Source: Gemmatimonadota bacterium
GTDB lineage: Bacteria; Gemmatimonadota; Gemmatimonadetes; Gemmatimonadales; GWC2-71-9
Direction: 5' to 3'
Length of the DNA: 64,000 nucleotides
NCBI GenBank assembly: GCA_016704275.1
Contig: JADJAK010000002.1
Location: 310,001-374,000 of the forward strand
Position 1 is the stretch's first letter, and each line of letters starts with the position of its first letter. A program made the position numbers and the translations under genes. Positions 44,161 through 51,828 of the stretch are shown here, piece by piece. The notes under the pieces are model-generated. The model was given only the letters and a program-made list of their open reading frames with translations. It was not told the origin of the DNA and did not search any database.

Positions 44161-46944
44161 GTGCCTCGCCCCGTCATTCGCGTCATCAACGCGCGCCAAC
44201 ACAACCTGAAGGGGATCACGGTCGAGATCCCGCGCCGCGCGCTGACCGTGGTCACCGGCCCGTCGGGGTGTGGCAAGAGCTCGCTCGCCTTCGACACGCT
44301 GTATGCCGAGGGACAGCGGCGCTACATCGAGTCGCTCTCCACGTACGCCAAGCAGTTCCTCGACCGGATGCCGAAGCCGCTGGTCGACCGGATCGAGGGG
44401 ATCGCCCCGGCCGTCGCCATCGAGCAACGCGCGCCGGCGATGTCCTCGCGTTCCACGGTTGGAACGGCGACGGAGGTGTACGACTACCTCCGCCTCCTCT
44501 GGGCGCGCATCGGCGAGCCGCGCTGCGTCGCCTGTGGCGGCCCGGTCGCCCGCGACACGCCGCAGTCCGCCGCCACCACCATCCTCGCCGACGGTGAGGG
44601 CCGGTTGCGCATCGCCTTCCCGTTGCCGCCGGGGAGTCGTCGCGCGCAGGCGGTCACCGTCGACAATCTTCGTGCGCTCGGCTTCCTCCGCCTCGAGGTC
44701 GACGGCACTACGCACCATCTCGACGAGCTCCCGGCCACGCTCGACCTCACCACTGCCGACGAAGTGCTCGTGATCGTCGATCGGCTCGTGGCCACCGAGG
44801 CGCAGCGCGGCCGCTTCGCCGAGGCGCTGTCGATGGCGTTTGCCGAGGGGGAGGGCGTCGCGCTGGCATTGCGCGACGGGTCGCGGCGCCGCTTCACCGA
44901 ATTTCCGTCGTGCAGCCTCTGCGACACGCCGGGCACCACGGTCTCGCCCGCCCTCTTCTCGTTCAACAATCCGCGCGGCGCCTGCCCCACCTGCAACGGC
45001 TTCGGCGCCACGCTGGAGTACGACCTCTCGCTAGTCGTTCCCGACCCGACGCGTTCGCTGCGCGATGGCGCGATCGACCCGTGGACCAAGCCGCGCTACG
45101 AAGCGCGTCGCTCGCTGCTGGTAAGCACCGCCAAGAAGCTCGGCGCCTCGGCCGATGCACCGTGGGAGTCTCTCCCCGCCGACATCCGTGAGGTGCTGCT
45201 GCACGGCAAGAGCGGTCGGTATCAGGGGATCTTCCCCTTTCTCGTGGGATTGGAAGAGAAGCGCTACAAGCAGTACATCCGGGTCTTCCTGCGGCAGTAC
45301 CAACTCGCCAAGACCTGCACCAGCTGCGGTGGCGCCCGACTGCGCCCGGAGGCGCTCGCGGTCAAGCTCAATGGCCGATCGATCGCCGACGTCACCACCC
45401 TCACCGTCGACGATCTTGCCACGTGGCTTGCCGGCCTCGAACTCGGCGAAACGGCGCGCATCGTGGCCGACCTGGTGATGATCGAGGTGATGGCGCGGGT
45501 CGATTACCTCCGCGATGTCGGCCTCGGCTACCTCACCTTCGATCGGCAGACCCGGACACTCTCCGGCGGCGAGGCGCAACGGATCGCGCTCTCGAATGCG
45601 CTCGGCTCGCGCCTTGTCGATGCCCTCTACGTCCTGGACGAGCCGTCGATCGGCCTCCATCCGCGCGACACCGACCGCCTCCTCGGCCTCCTGCGCCGCC
45701 TGCGCGACCTCGGCAACACGCTGGTGGTGGTCGAACACGATCCGGCCGCTATTCGCGGCGCCGATCACATGATCGAGCTCGGACCCGGTGCCGGGGAGAA
45801 GGGCGGCTACCTGGTGCACAGCGGCCCGGTCGACGAGGCGAAGGACACGCTCACGGCGGCATACCTCCACGGCACCCGGCGAATCGGCATCCCGAGTGCC
45901 CGACGCGACCTCGGCCCCCGCTGGCTCGAGATCAAGGGCGCCCGGCTCCACAACCTGCAGGGGATCGACGCGAAGATTCCGCTCGGGACGCTGACGGTGA
46001 TCACCGGCGTCTCCGGCTCTGGCAAGAGCACGCTCGCCTACGACGTCCTGCACCGACAGCTCGAACGGCGCCTCAGCGGTGAGCACTCGGCCAAGCTCCA
46101 CCTCGGCGAGGCGGTGGGCGAGGTCGACGCGATGACTGGCTGGGAACTGCTGAGCGACGTGGTATTGGTGGATCAGAGCCCGATCGGCAGGTCGCCACGC
46201 TCGAATCCGGTGACCTACATCAAGGCGTGGGACGAAGTGCGCGAACTCTTCGCCTCGCAACCGCTGTCACGGCAACGGAAGTACACGCCGGCAACCTTCT
46301 CCTTCAACCTCGCCGGCGGTCGATGCGAAGCGTGTGACGGCGCCGGGCAGGTGCAGGTCGAGATGGTCTTCCTCGCCGATGTCTTCGTGCCGTGCGAGGT
46401 CTGCAACGGGGCGCGCTTCAAGCGCGAGGTGCTCGAGGTCAAGATCCAGGGGATGTCGGTGCGGGATGTCCTTGACTGGTCGGTCGACGAGGCGATGCTG
46501 CGCTTCCGCCATCAGCCCAAGCTCGGCGCGGCGCTCTGGCAGCTGCAGCAGGTCGGCCTGGGCTACCTCCGCCTCGGGCAGCCCGCCACGACCCTCTCCG
46601 GCGGCGAGGCGCAGCGACTCAAGATCGCGCGCGAGCTGCTCGCCGCGCAGAAGCGCGGCGGTCGGAAGCTCTATCTCCTCGACGAACCGACCACCGGCCT
46701 CCATCTGGAGGACGTGCGCGTGTTGATCGCCGTGCTCGACAAGCTGGTCGACGCCGGCCACACCGTGGTGGTCATCGAACACCACCTCGATGTGATCAAG
46801 CGCGCCGACTGGGTCATCGATCTCGGCCCCGAGGCCGGACCCGCTGGCGGCCGCGTCGTCGCGATGGGCACGCCCGAAGAGGTCGCAGAGACCAAGGGGA
46901 GCATCACGGGGCGCTATCTGAAGGACGTCCTCGTCGAGAGCTGA
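44161..46944 (+). CDS. uvrA: Excinuclease ABC subunit UvrA
   Basis: Damage-recognition ATPase of nucleotide excision repair, 927 residues from GTG 44161. First Walker A TGPSGCGKSSLAFDTLYAEGQRRY region (~34), extra zinc module CSLC ... CPTC (~255-280), first signature TLSGGEAQRIALSNAL (~475), second Walker A GVSGSGKSTLAYDVL (~620), C-terminal zinc module CEAC ... CEVC (~722-745), and second signature TLSGGEAQRLKIARELLA (~810). The UvrB-binding region (~120-245) is shorter and less conserved than in E. coli UvrA (no KGEH stretch). Divergent from the flippase-like gene. Confidence 0.95.
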   Translation: MPRPVIRVINARQHNLKGITVEIPRRALTVVTGPSGCGKSSLAFDTLYAEGQRRYIESLSTYAKQFLDRMPKPLVDRIEGIAPAVAIEQRAPAMSSRSTVGTATEVYDYLRLLWARIGEPRCVACGGPVARDTPQSAATTILADGEGRLRIAFPLPPGSRRAQAVTVDNLRALGFLRLEVDGTTHHLDELPATLDLTTADEVLVIVDRLVATEAQRGRFAEALSMAFAEGEGVALALRDGSRRRFTEFPSCSLCDTPGTTVSPALFSFNNPRGACPTCNGFGATLEYDLSLVVPDPTRSLRDGAIDPWTKPRYEARRSLLVSTAKKLGASADAPWESLPADIREVLLHGKSGRYQGIFPFLVGLEEKRYKQYIRVFLRQYQLAKTCTSCGGARLRPEALAVKLNGRSIADVTTLTVDDLATWLAGLELGETARIVADLVMIEVMARVDYLRDVGLGYLTFDRQTRTLSGGEAQRIALSNALGSRLVDALYVLDEPSIGLHPRDTDRLLGLLRRLRDLGNTLVVVEHDPAAIRGADHMIELGPGAGEKGGYLVHSGPVDEAKDTLTAAYLHGTRRIGIPSARRDLGPRWLEIKGARLHNLQGIDAKIPLGTLTVITGVSGSGKSTLAYDVLHRQLERRLSGEHSAKLHLGEAVGEVDAMTGWELLSDVVLVDQSPIGRSPRSNPVTYIKAWDEVRELFASQPLSRQRKYTPATFSFNLAGGRCEACDGAGQVQVEMVFLADVFVPCEVCNGARFKREVLEVKIQGMSVRDVLDWSVDEAMLRFRHQPKLGAALWQLQQVGLGYLRLGQPATTLSGGEAQRLKIARELLAAQKRGGRKLYLLDEPTTGLHLEDVRVLIAVLDKLVDAGHTVVVIEHHLDVIKRADWVIDLGPEAGPAGGRVVAMGTPEEVAETKGSITGRYLKDVLVES

Positions 46945-46946
46945 GC

Positions 46947-48224
46947 TCAGGGCACGGCGCGCGCCACGTCGGCCATCGTCACCACCAGCAGCATCGCCAT
47001 CTTCGTCGCCGGCAAGGCGCTCGGCCACTGCGCCGATTCCGCCAGCGTGTGTTGCCCGGTGCCAGCGGCCCGCCCGATCGAGATGCTTGGGATCTTCCGG
47101 ACCACGCCCATGTTGGCATCGGTGCTGCCCGTCGGGATCGCCTCCTCGGCTCCCGGCATCGCCATCGTGATGCCCAAGGCATGGTGGACGTCGATCGCGG
47201 TCTGCACCAGTGGATGCGCGCGGGCGCCCGCGAGCATCGCCGCGGTCCCCCCTGCCCCGTTCCGCACCTCGGCCTCCACCCGGAATCCGACCCCTTCCTT
47301 CGTGGCCGCTTCCCGGGCGATCCGCTCGATCCGCCGGTCGAGGGAATCGAGGAGCACTGGATCGGGCGAGCGGAGGTCGACCGTGAACGCCATCTCCTGC
47401 GGAATCCCGTTGTAGATCACGCCGCCATGCACCTGGCCGACGTTGATGACGGCACCATCGGGGAGCGGCCCGAACTCGAGGGCGTACAGGTCGCGAATCG
47501 CGGCGGCCATCGCCTTCACCGGCGTCGGGCGCCCGCGCGAGAAGAGCGTGTGCGAGCCGGGCGAGGTGTAGACATAGCGGGTCCAGTAGATGCCGAGTGC
47601 GCCATAGTTCACCGGGCCGAGGCCACCGTCGATGGCGATCAGCAGGTCGGGCCGCGGGTTGTGCTGGAGCCAGTATTCCATCCCCTTCAGGCCGATCTCT
47701 TCCTGCACGGTCGCCACGAAGATGAGGTCGCCGCGGGTCACGACCTTCGCCGCGTTCATTGCACGGATCATGGCCAGCATGTTCGCGACACCAGCGGTGT
47801 TGTCGAAGACACCGGGGGCAAACAGCGTGTCACCCATCCGGCGCACGGTGCCGACCACTGTCGGATCGTGCACCACATCCATGTGCACCGCGATCACCAC
47901 CGTGGGGCCGCCGCCGCGCCCCCGACGGACGCCGGTCACGTTGCCGATCGAATCCGTGCGAACCTCCAGTCCCTCCGCTGTCATCACCTTGCGGACATAC
48001 GCGCCGCGCACTTCCTCGTGACGCGACAGCGCCGGCATCTGTGTCAGCGCGATCCACTCCTCCACCTGCGCCGGAAAGCCGCGGTCCAGCTGCGCCATCG
48101 CCGCCTTGATGTCGGCGCGCTGCATCAGCGCCGGGTTCCAGGAGGTCGCCGGACGAGCGACCTGCGCGGAGAGCGCGGTGTTGCCGATCAGCGTGAGGAG
48201 GTAGAGGAAGCTTCGGCGACGCAT
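46947..48224 (-). CDS. Exported M20 family metallopeptidase
   Basis: A 425-residue di-zinc peptidase with a signal peptide (RRRSFLYLLTLIGNTALSAQ). M20 core: VIAVHMDVVHDP (~100), FAPGVFDNTAGVANML (~138), ATVQEEIGLKGM (~167; catalytic Glu pair), AIDGGLGP (~188), and a late His in GTGQHTLAESAQ. A dimerisation lid lies in ~225-330. GGGAG before ATG 48224 supports the start. Third gene of the pepP-decarboxylase-M20 run, separated from the decarboxylase by array G. Confidence 0.92.
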   Translation of the reverse strand: MRRRSFLYLLTLIGNTALSAQVARPATSWNPALMQRADIKAAMAQLDRGFPAQVEEWIALTQMPALSRHEEVRGAYVRKVMTAEGLEVRTDSIGNVTGVRRGRGGGPTVVIAVHMDVVHDPTVVGTVRRMGDTLFAPGVFDNTAGVANMLAMIRAMNAAKVVTRGDLIFVATVQEEIGLKGMEYWLQHNPRPDLLIAIDGGLGPVNYGALGIYWTRYVYTSPGSHTLFSRGRPTPVKAMAAAIRDLYALEFGPLPDGAVINVGQVHGGVIYNGIPQEMAFTVDLRSPDPVLLDSLDRRIERIAREAATKEGVGFRVEAEVRNGAGGTAAMLAGARAHPLVQTAIDVHHALGITMAMPGAEEAIPTGSTDANMGVVRKIPSISIGRAAGTGQHTLAESAQWPSALPATKMAMLLVVTMADVARAVP

Positions 48225-48253
48225 GGGTACTCCCGTAATGTGAGGTGCACTCG

Positions 48254-48295
48254 ATCATCGATCATCGATCATCGATCATCGACCATCCATCATCC
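48254..48295. repeat. Heptanucleotide array G (ATCATCG family)
   Basis: Units: ATCATCG four times, ACCATCC, ATCATCC. On the minus strand each ATCATCG supplies a TGA; the decarboxylase gene ends at the TGA in the fourth unit (48276-48278). Confidence 0.9.
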
Positions 48296-49673
48296 CTGCT
48301 TCCTGCATCACCCGCCACACCTCTCTCACATGCCTTTCCTCGGTCCGGAACGCGCCGATGGCCACGCGGATCGCATACTGTCCGCCGAGCGTCGTCTGCG
48401 TCACCTGCACCGTGCCGATGGCGTTGACGCGCGCGACGATCTGCGCGTTGTGGGCGGTGAGCGCCGCCTCGTCGCCGGCCAGTGCCCGCGGGACATGCCG
48501 CACCACGACGAGGCCAAGCGGAGCCGGGGCGAGGCGTTCCCAGTCCGGCGTGGCATCGACCCACGCGGCGAGGTCATGGCCCAAGGCGATGTGCGTCCGG
48601 ATCATCGCCCGCAGCGCCTCGGCGCCGTAGCTGCGCAGCACGAACCAGAGCTTGAGCGCCCGGAAACGACGGCCGAGCGGAATGCCCCAGTCGCGGTAGT
48701 TGACCACGTCGGCATCGTGTCGCGTGCGCAGGTAGGCCGGTGCCGTCGCGAAGGTCTCCAGCAGGCCGTCGACGTCGCGCACGAAATAGGCGCTGCAGTC
48801 GAAGTTGGTCATCAGCCACTTGTGCGGGTTGGTGACCATCGAGTCGGCGAGCTCGACACCATCGAGCAACGGACGGAACTCGGGGACGATGGCCGCCGAC
48901 CCACCATACGCCGCGTCGATGTGATACCAGGCGCCGTGCCGCTGGGCCACCTCGCCGATGGCGCGGAGCGGATCGCAGGCGGTCGACGAGGTCGTCCCCA
49001 TCGTGGCCGTGACAATCAGTGGGACCAACCCGGCGGCCACATCATCCGCCATCATCGCCTCGAGTGCATCGGCGCGCATCGCGAAGTCGGCGTCGACCGG
49101 CACCATCCGGCACTGCGACTCCGCGAGTCCGGTGAGGCGCGCCGCCTTCGCCACCGACGAGTGGGCCTCGCTCGACCAGTACGCGGTGCAGCGCGAGAGG
49201 TCGGCCGCTGCACGCTGGCGGGCCGTGAGGAACGCCACCAGCGTCGACGCCGACGCCGTATCCTGGATCACGCCGGTGAAGCCGTCGGGCAAGCCGAGCA
49301 GCTGCCGGTACCACGCCATCACCACCTGTTCGAGTTCGGTCGCGGCGGGCGAGGTGACCCAGCTCATGCACTGCGCCGCGAGGCCGGCGGTGAGGAACTC
49401 GCCGAGGATCGATGGCGGCGAGGCGTTGGACGGGAAGAAGGCGAACCATCCCGGGTGGCCCCAGTGGGTCATCCCCGGGACGATCTGCGTGCGGAAGTCC
49501 TCGAGGATCTGGTCGAACGGCTCGCCGTCTTCGGGGGCGGCGGTCGGCAACGCGCGGCGCAACGCCCCCGGCGTGACGTCGGGGACGATGCGCTGCTGCT
49601 CGATGTCGCGGAGGTAATCCGCCAGCCAGTCGACGATCGCGTGGCCGTGCCGGCGGAATTCCTCCGGTTGCAT
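48276..49673 (-). CDS. Group II PLP-dependent decarboxylase (aromatic-L-amino-acid decarboxylase type)
   Basis: A 465-residue decarboxylase. Family pattern: THWGHPGWFAFFPSNASPPSILGE (in part, ~68), YWSSEAHSSVAKAARLTGL (~168), MGTTSSTACDPL (~225), HIDAAYGGSAA (~248) and the PLP lysine in NPHKWLMTNFDCSAYFV (~283). It could act on tyrosine, DOPA, tryptophan or related acids. The last residues (MMDGR) come from array G. Start overlaps the pepP stop (TGATG). Confidence 0.92.
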   Translation of the reverse strand: MQPEEFRRHGHAIVDWLADYLRDIEQQRIVPDVTPGALRRALPTAAPEDGEPFDQILEDFRTQIVPGMTHWGHPGWFAFFPSNASPPSILGEFLTAGLAAQCMSWVTSPAATELEQVVMAWYRQLLGLPDGFTGVIQDTASASTLVAFLTARQRAAADLSRCTAYWSSEAHSSVAKAARLTGLAESQCRMVPVDADFAMRADALEAMMADDVAAGLVPLIVTATMGTTSSTACDPLRAIGEVAQRHGAWYHIDAAYGGSAAIVPEFRPLLDGVELADSMVTNPHKWLMTNFDCSAYFVRDVDGLLETFATAPAYLRTRHDADVVNYRDWGIPLGRRFRALKLWFVLRSYGAEALRAMIRTHIALGHDLAAWVDATPDWERLAPAPLGLVVVRHVPRALAGDEAALTAHNAQIVARVNAIGTVQVTQTTLGGQYAIRVAIGAFRTEERHVREVWRVMQEAGMMDGR

Positions 49674-51031
49674 CAGGGCTTCCGAGCAGGTGCCGGCGCG
49701 GCCACACCCCGGCGGCCCTGCGCCATCAGCTTCTCGATGTCGGCGACGGTGCGTGGGGCGCCCTTGGTGAGGATCTCGTAGCCGCTGTCGGTCACCAGGA
49801 CGACGTCCTCGATCCGCACGCCGAGCGACTCCTCGGGGAGATAGATCCCGGGCTCGATCGTGAACGTGACGCCCGGCTGCAACGCGGCGAACTGCGGATT
49901 GAGGTCGTGCACATCAAGCCCGACCGGATGCGACATCCCGTGGTTGAAGAACTTGCGGTTCTCGCAGGTAAGGGTCGGGTCACAGACCGTCCCCGAATGC
50001 TCCTTCATCCAGCCGCGCGCGATCTGCTCCAGCCGCGCCAGCGTCATTCCCGGCTTCACCGAGTCGAGCGCTGCCTGCTGCGCGCCGAGGACCAGTTCGT
50101 ACACCGCCTTCTGCCGCGGCGTGAACTTCCCGTCGATCGGGAAGGTGCGCGTCAGGTCGGTGCTGTAGTAGCCGAACTCGGCGGCGGCATCGATCAGGAC
50201 CACTTCGCCCGGCTTGCTCTGCCGACGCGAAATGTCGTAGTGCAGGATGGTGCTGTTCGGCCCCGAGCCGACGATGCTCGGATAGCCGACGCGCTCGGCG
50301 CCACGCCGACGGAAGGTGTATTCGACGATCCCCTCGATCTCGTACTCCCACATCCCGGGGCGGCTCTGCTGCATCGCCGCGCTGTGCGCCTCGGCGGTGA
50401 TTGAGGACGCGAGCCGCAGCCGGCGGATCTCGTCCGCATCCTTGACCCAGCGCAGCGGCGCGAGGGTGCGCCGTTCATTGATGCGCGTCAGGCCGGTCGC
50501 GCCGAGGAGCGAGTCGACCGTCGGGGCAAAGGCATCGGGCGGCGTGGTCGGGATCGGGGCGCCCGCGGCACGGGGCGCGCGCACCGGGGTCGGCAGCGGC
50601 TTGATCGAAGCCATCGGGAGGCCGGTGACACGCATCGCCATCGTGTCGGCATACACGCGCGCGGCGCTCCACGCATCGCGCACCGCCGGCGGCGCGGGGA
50701 GGTAGAGCGTCATGCTTCCCTGCGCGCTCCCCGAGTCGGGCTGGATGAAGACGAGCCGACCGCCGGGGCTCTCGACGCCGGTGAAGTAGAAGAAGTTGGC
50801 GTTCTCGCGATAGTCGGCGTCCTGCGGGTACTCCCCCCGATCGATGCTCTTGATCTTGCTCGACTCGATGACCGCGACCCCCTTCGGCATCGTCGCCAGG
50901 AAGGCGGCGCGGCGCTTCTGGAGCAGCTCGACCGGCACGGGGCCCCCCGGCGAGCTGATCTGGGCGGTCAGCGGGGTGGCTGCGGTCAGGGCGAGGACGG
51001 GCAGCAGCCGGCCGACAAGGGAGGAGCGCAT
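49673..51031 (-). CDS. pepP: Exported Xaa-Pro aminopeptidase (M24B)
   Basis: A 452-residue creatinase-fold peptidase that removes N-terminal residues before proline. Signal peptide RLLPVLALTAATPLTAQ, an AMP_N domain (~35-190, ENANFFYFTGVESPGG), then the catalytic domain with metal ligands: IDAAAEFGYYSTDLTRTFP (two Asp, ~285), HGMSHPVGLDVHDLN (His, ~360), TIEPGIYLP (Glu, ~393) and RIEDVVLVT (Glu, ~407). GAGG lies before ATG 51031. First gene of a three-gene minus-strand run. Confidence 0.94.
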   Translation of the reverse strand: MRSSLVGRLLPVLALTAATPLTAQISSPGGPVPVELLQKRRAAFLATMPKGVAVIESSKIKSIDRGEYPQDADYRENANFFYFTGVESPGGRLVFIQPDSGSAQGSMTLYLPAPPAVRDAWSAARVYADTMAMRVTGLPMASIKPLPTPVRAPRAAGAPIPTTPPDAFAPTVDSLLGATGLTRINERRTLAPLRWVKDADEIRRLRLASSITAEAHSAAMQQSRPGMWEYEIEGIVEYTFRRRGAERVGYPSIVGSGPNSTILHYDISRRQSKPGEVVLIDAAAEFGYYSTDLTRTFPIDGKFTPRQKAVYELVLGAQQAALDSVKPGMTLARLEQIARGWMKEHSGTVCDPTLTCENRKFFNHGMSHPVGLDVHDLNPQFAALQPGVTFTIEPGIYLPEESLGVRIEDVVLVTDSGYEILTKGAPRTVADIEKLMAQGRRGVAAPAPARKP

Positions 51032-51077
51032 CGCGGGGAACCTCGGATGGGGATTGGGGGGACCAGCCCGAACGCAC

Positions 51078-51116
51078 GACGGGCCGCCGAAGTCTACATC
51101 AACTCGGCGGCCCGTC
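51078..51116. terminator. Hairpin after rpmG
   Basis: GACGGGCCGCCGA and TCGGCGGCCCGTC form a perfect 13-bp stem with a 13-base loop. No U-run follows, so it may be a factor-assisted terminator or mRNA stabiliser between rpmG and pepP. Confidence 0.6.
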
Positions 51117-51147
51117 CAGTTGCTTCACATCCACAGTGCAGCGACGA

Positions 51148-51306
51148 CTACTTCTCTTCCTTGAAGTTCGCGTGGCGCTTGAGCATCGGATCGTACTTCC
51201 GCAGCTCCATGCGCTCAGGGTGCTTCTTCGGGTTCTTGGTCGTCACGTACATGTAGGCGCTCTCGCTGCTGCGGAGCTTGACCTGCACACGTCCCTTCTT
51301 CGCCAT
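51148..51306 (-). CDS. rpmG: 50S ribosomal protein L33, zinc-free type
   Basis: A 52-residue protein: MAKKGRVQVKLRSSES at the N-terminus, then MYVTTKNPKKHPERMELRKYDP, ending HANFKEEK. The pattern and length are those of L33. It has no cysteine, so it is the zinc-independent form. GAGGAG eight bases before the ATG. It follows rpsN after 18 bp in the same direction. Too short for common ORF length cut-offs. Confidence 0.95.
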   Translation of the reverse strand: MAKKGRVQVKLRSSESAYMYVTTKNPKKHPERMELRKYDPMLKRHANFKEEK

Positions 51307-51324
51307 GGTGTCGTCTCCTCGGCC

Positions 51325-51630
51325 TTACCAGGAGGCCTTGCGGACGCCGGGGATCTTCCCCTCGAGCGCCATCTCACGGAATGCAATGCGCGACAGCCCG
51401 AAGCGACGCACGAAGGCGTGCGCACGGCCCGACACCTGGCACCGGTTCTTGATGCGGACCGGCGACGAGTTGCGCGGCAGCGCCTGCAACTTGCGCATCG
51501 CGGCGTCCTTCTCGGCCTCGTTCGCGGTCAACGACCGGATGACGGCCTTGAGCTTGGTCCGCTGCTCGCGGTGCCGTGCGGTGAGCGTCTTCCGCTTCTC
51601 GTTGCGCTCGATCCAGCTGGTCTTCGCCAT
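51325..51630 (-). CDS. rpsN: 30S ribosomal protein S14, long zinc-free type
   Basis: A 101-residue S14: MAKTSWIERNEKRKTL, LPRNSSPVRIKNRCQVSGRAHAFVRRFGLSRIAFREMA and GKIPGVRKASW at the end. It is the long form with one Cys instead of the CxxC-CxxC zinc site of the short form. ATG 51630 follows an AGGAG; the upstream 130 bases in frame are not S14-like. The 198-bp leader (51631-51828) holds a CCCCC-TAAAAT-GGGGG inverted repeat at ~51743-51760 and other GC-rich hairpins, but I see no clear Zur-type palindrome. Paired with zinc-free L33 outside any ribosomal operon. Confidence 0.95.
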   Translation of the reverse strand: MAKTSWIERNEKRKTLTARHREQRTKLKAVIRSLTANEAEKDAAMRKLQALPRNSSPVRIKNRCQVSGRAHAFVRRFGLSRIAFREMALEGKIPGVRKASW

Positions 51631-51828
51631 GGTCCCTCTGACTCCTGCGGGGCGCCCCGCGTACCGTTCTGGTGCTGCTGCCGGGAGCCTCCCGACAACA
51701 CCCAACCGACGGGCGGGGCGCCGCCCCACCGTGGCTGGATCCGTAATCAGCCCCCTAAAATGGGGGTGGAGTGGGCTTTAGGGAAGGGGTCCCCCCGGAC
51801 AGGGTGCCCGGGAGGGGCCCGACCGGCC

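Noticed and set aside
47049..49781. 910-residue plus-strand open frame opposite the M20 peptidase and decarboxylase
   Set aside because: Spans two well-supported minus-strand genes and array G; Arg/His-rich antisense composition typical of GC-rich shadows.
51631..51828. Zur operator or riboswitch in the rpsN leader
   Set aside because: Several GC-rich inverted repeats exist but none matches a Zur palindrome or a riboswitch pattern I know.
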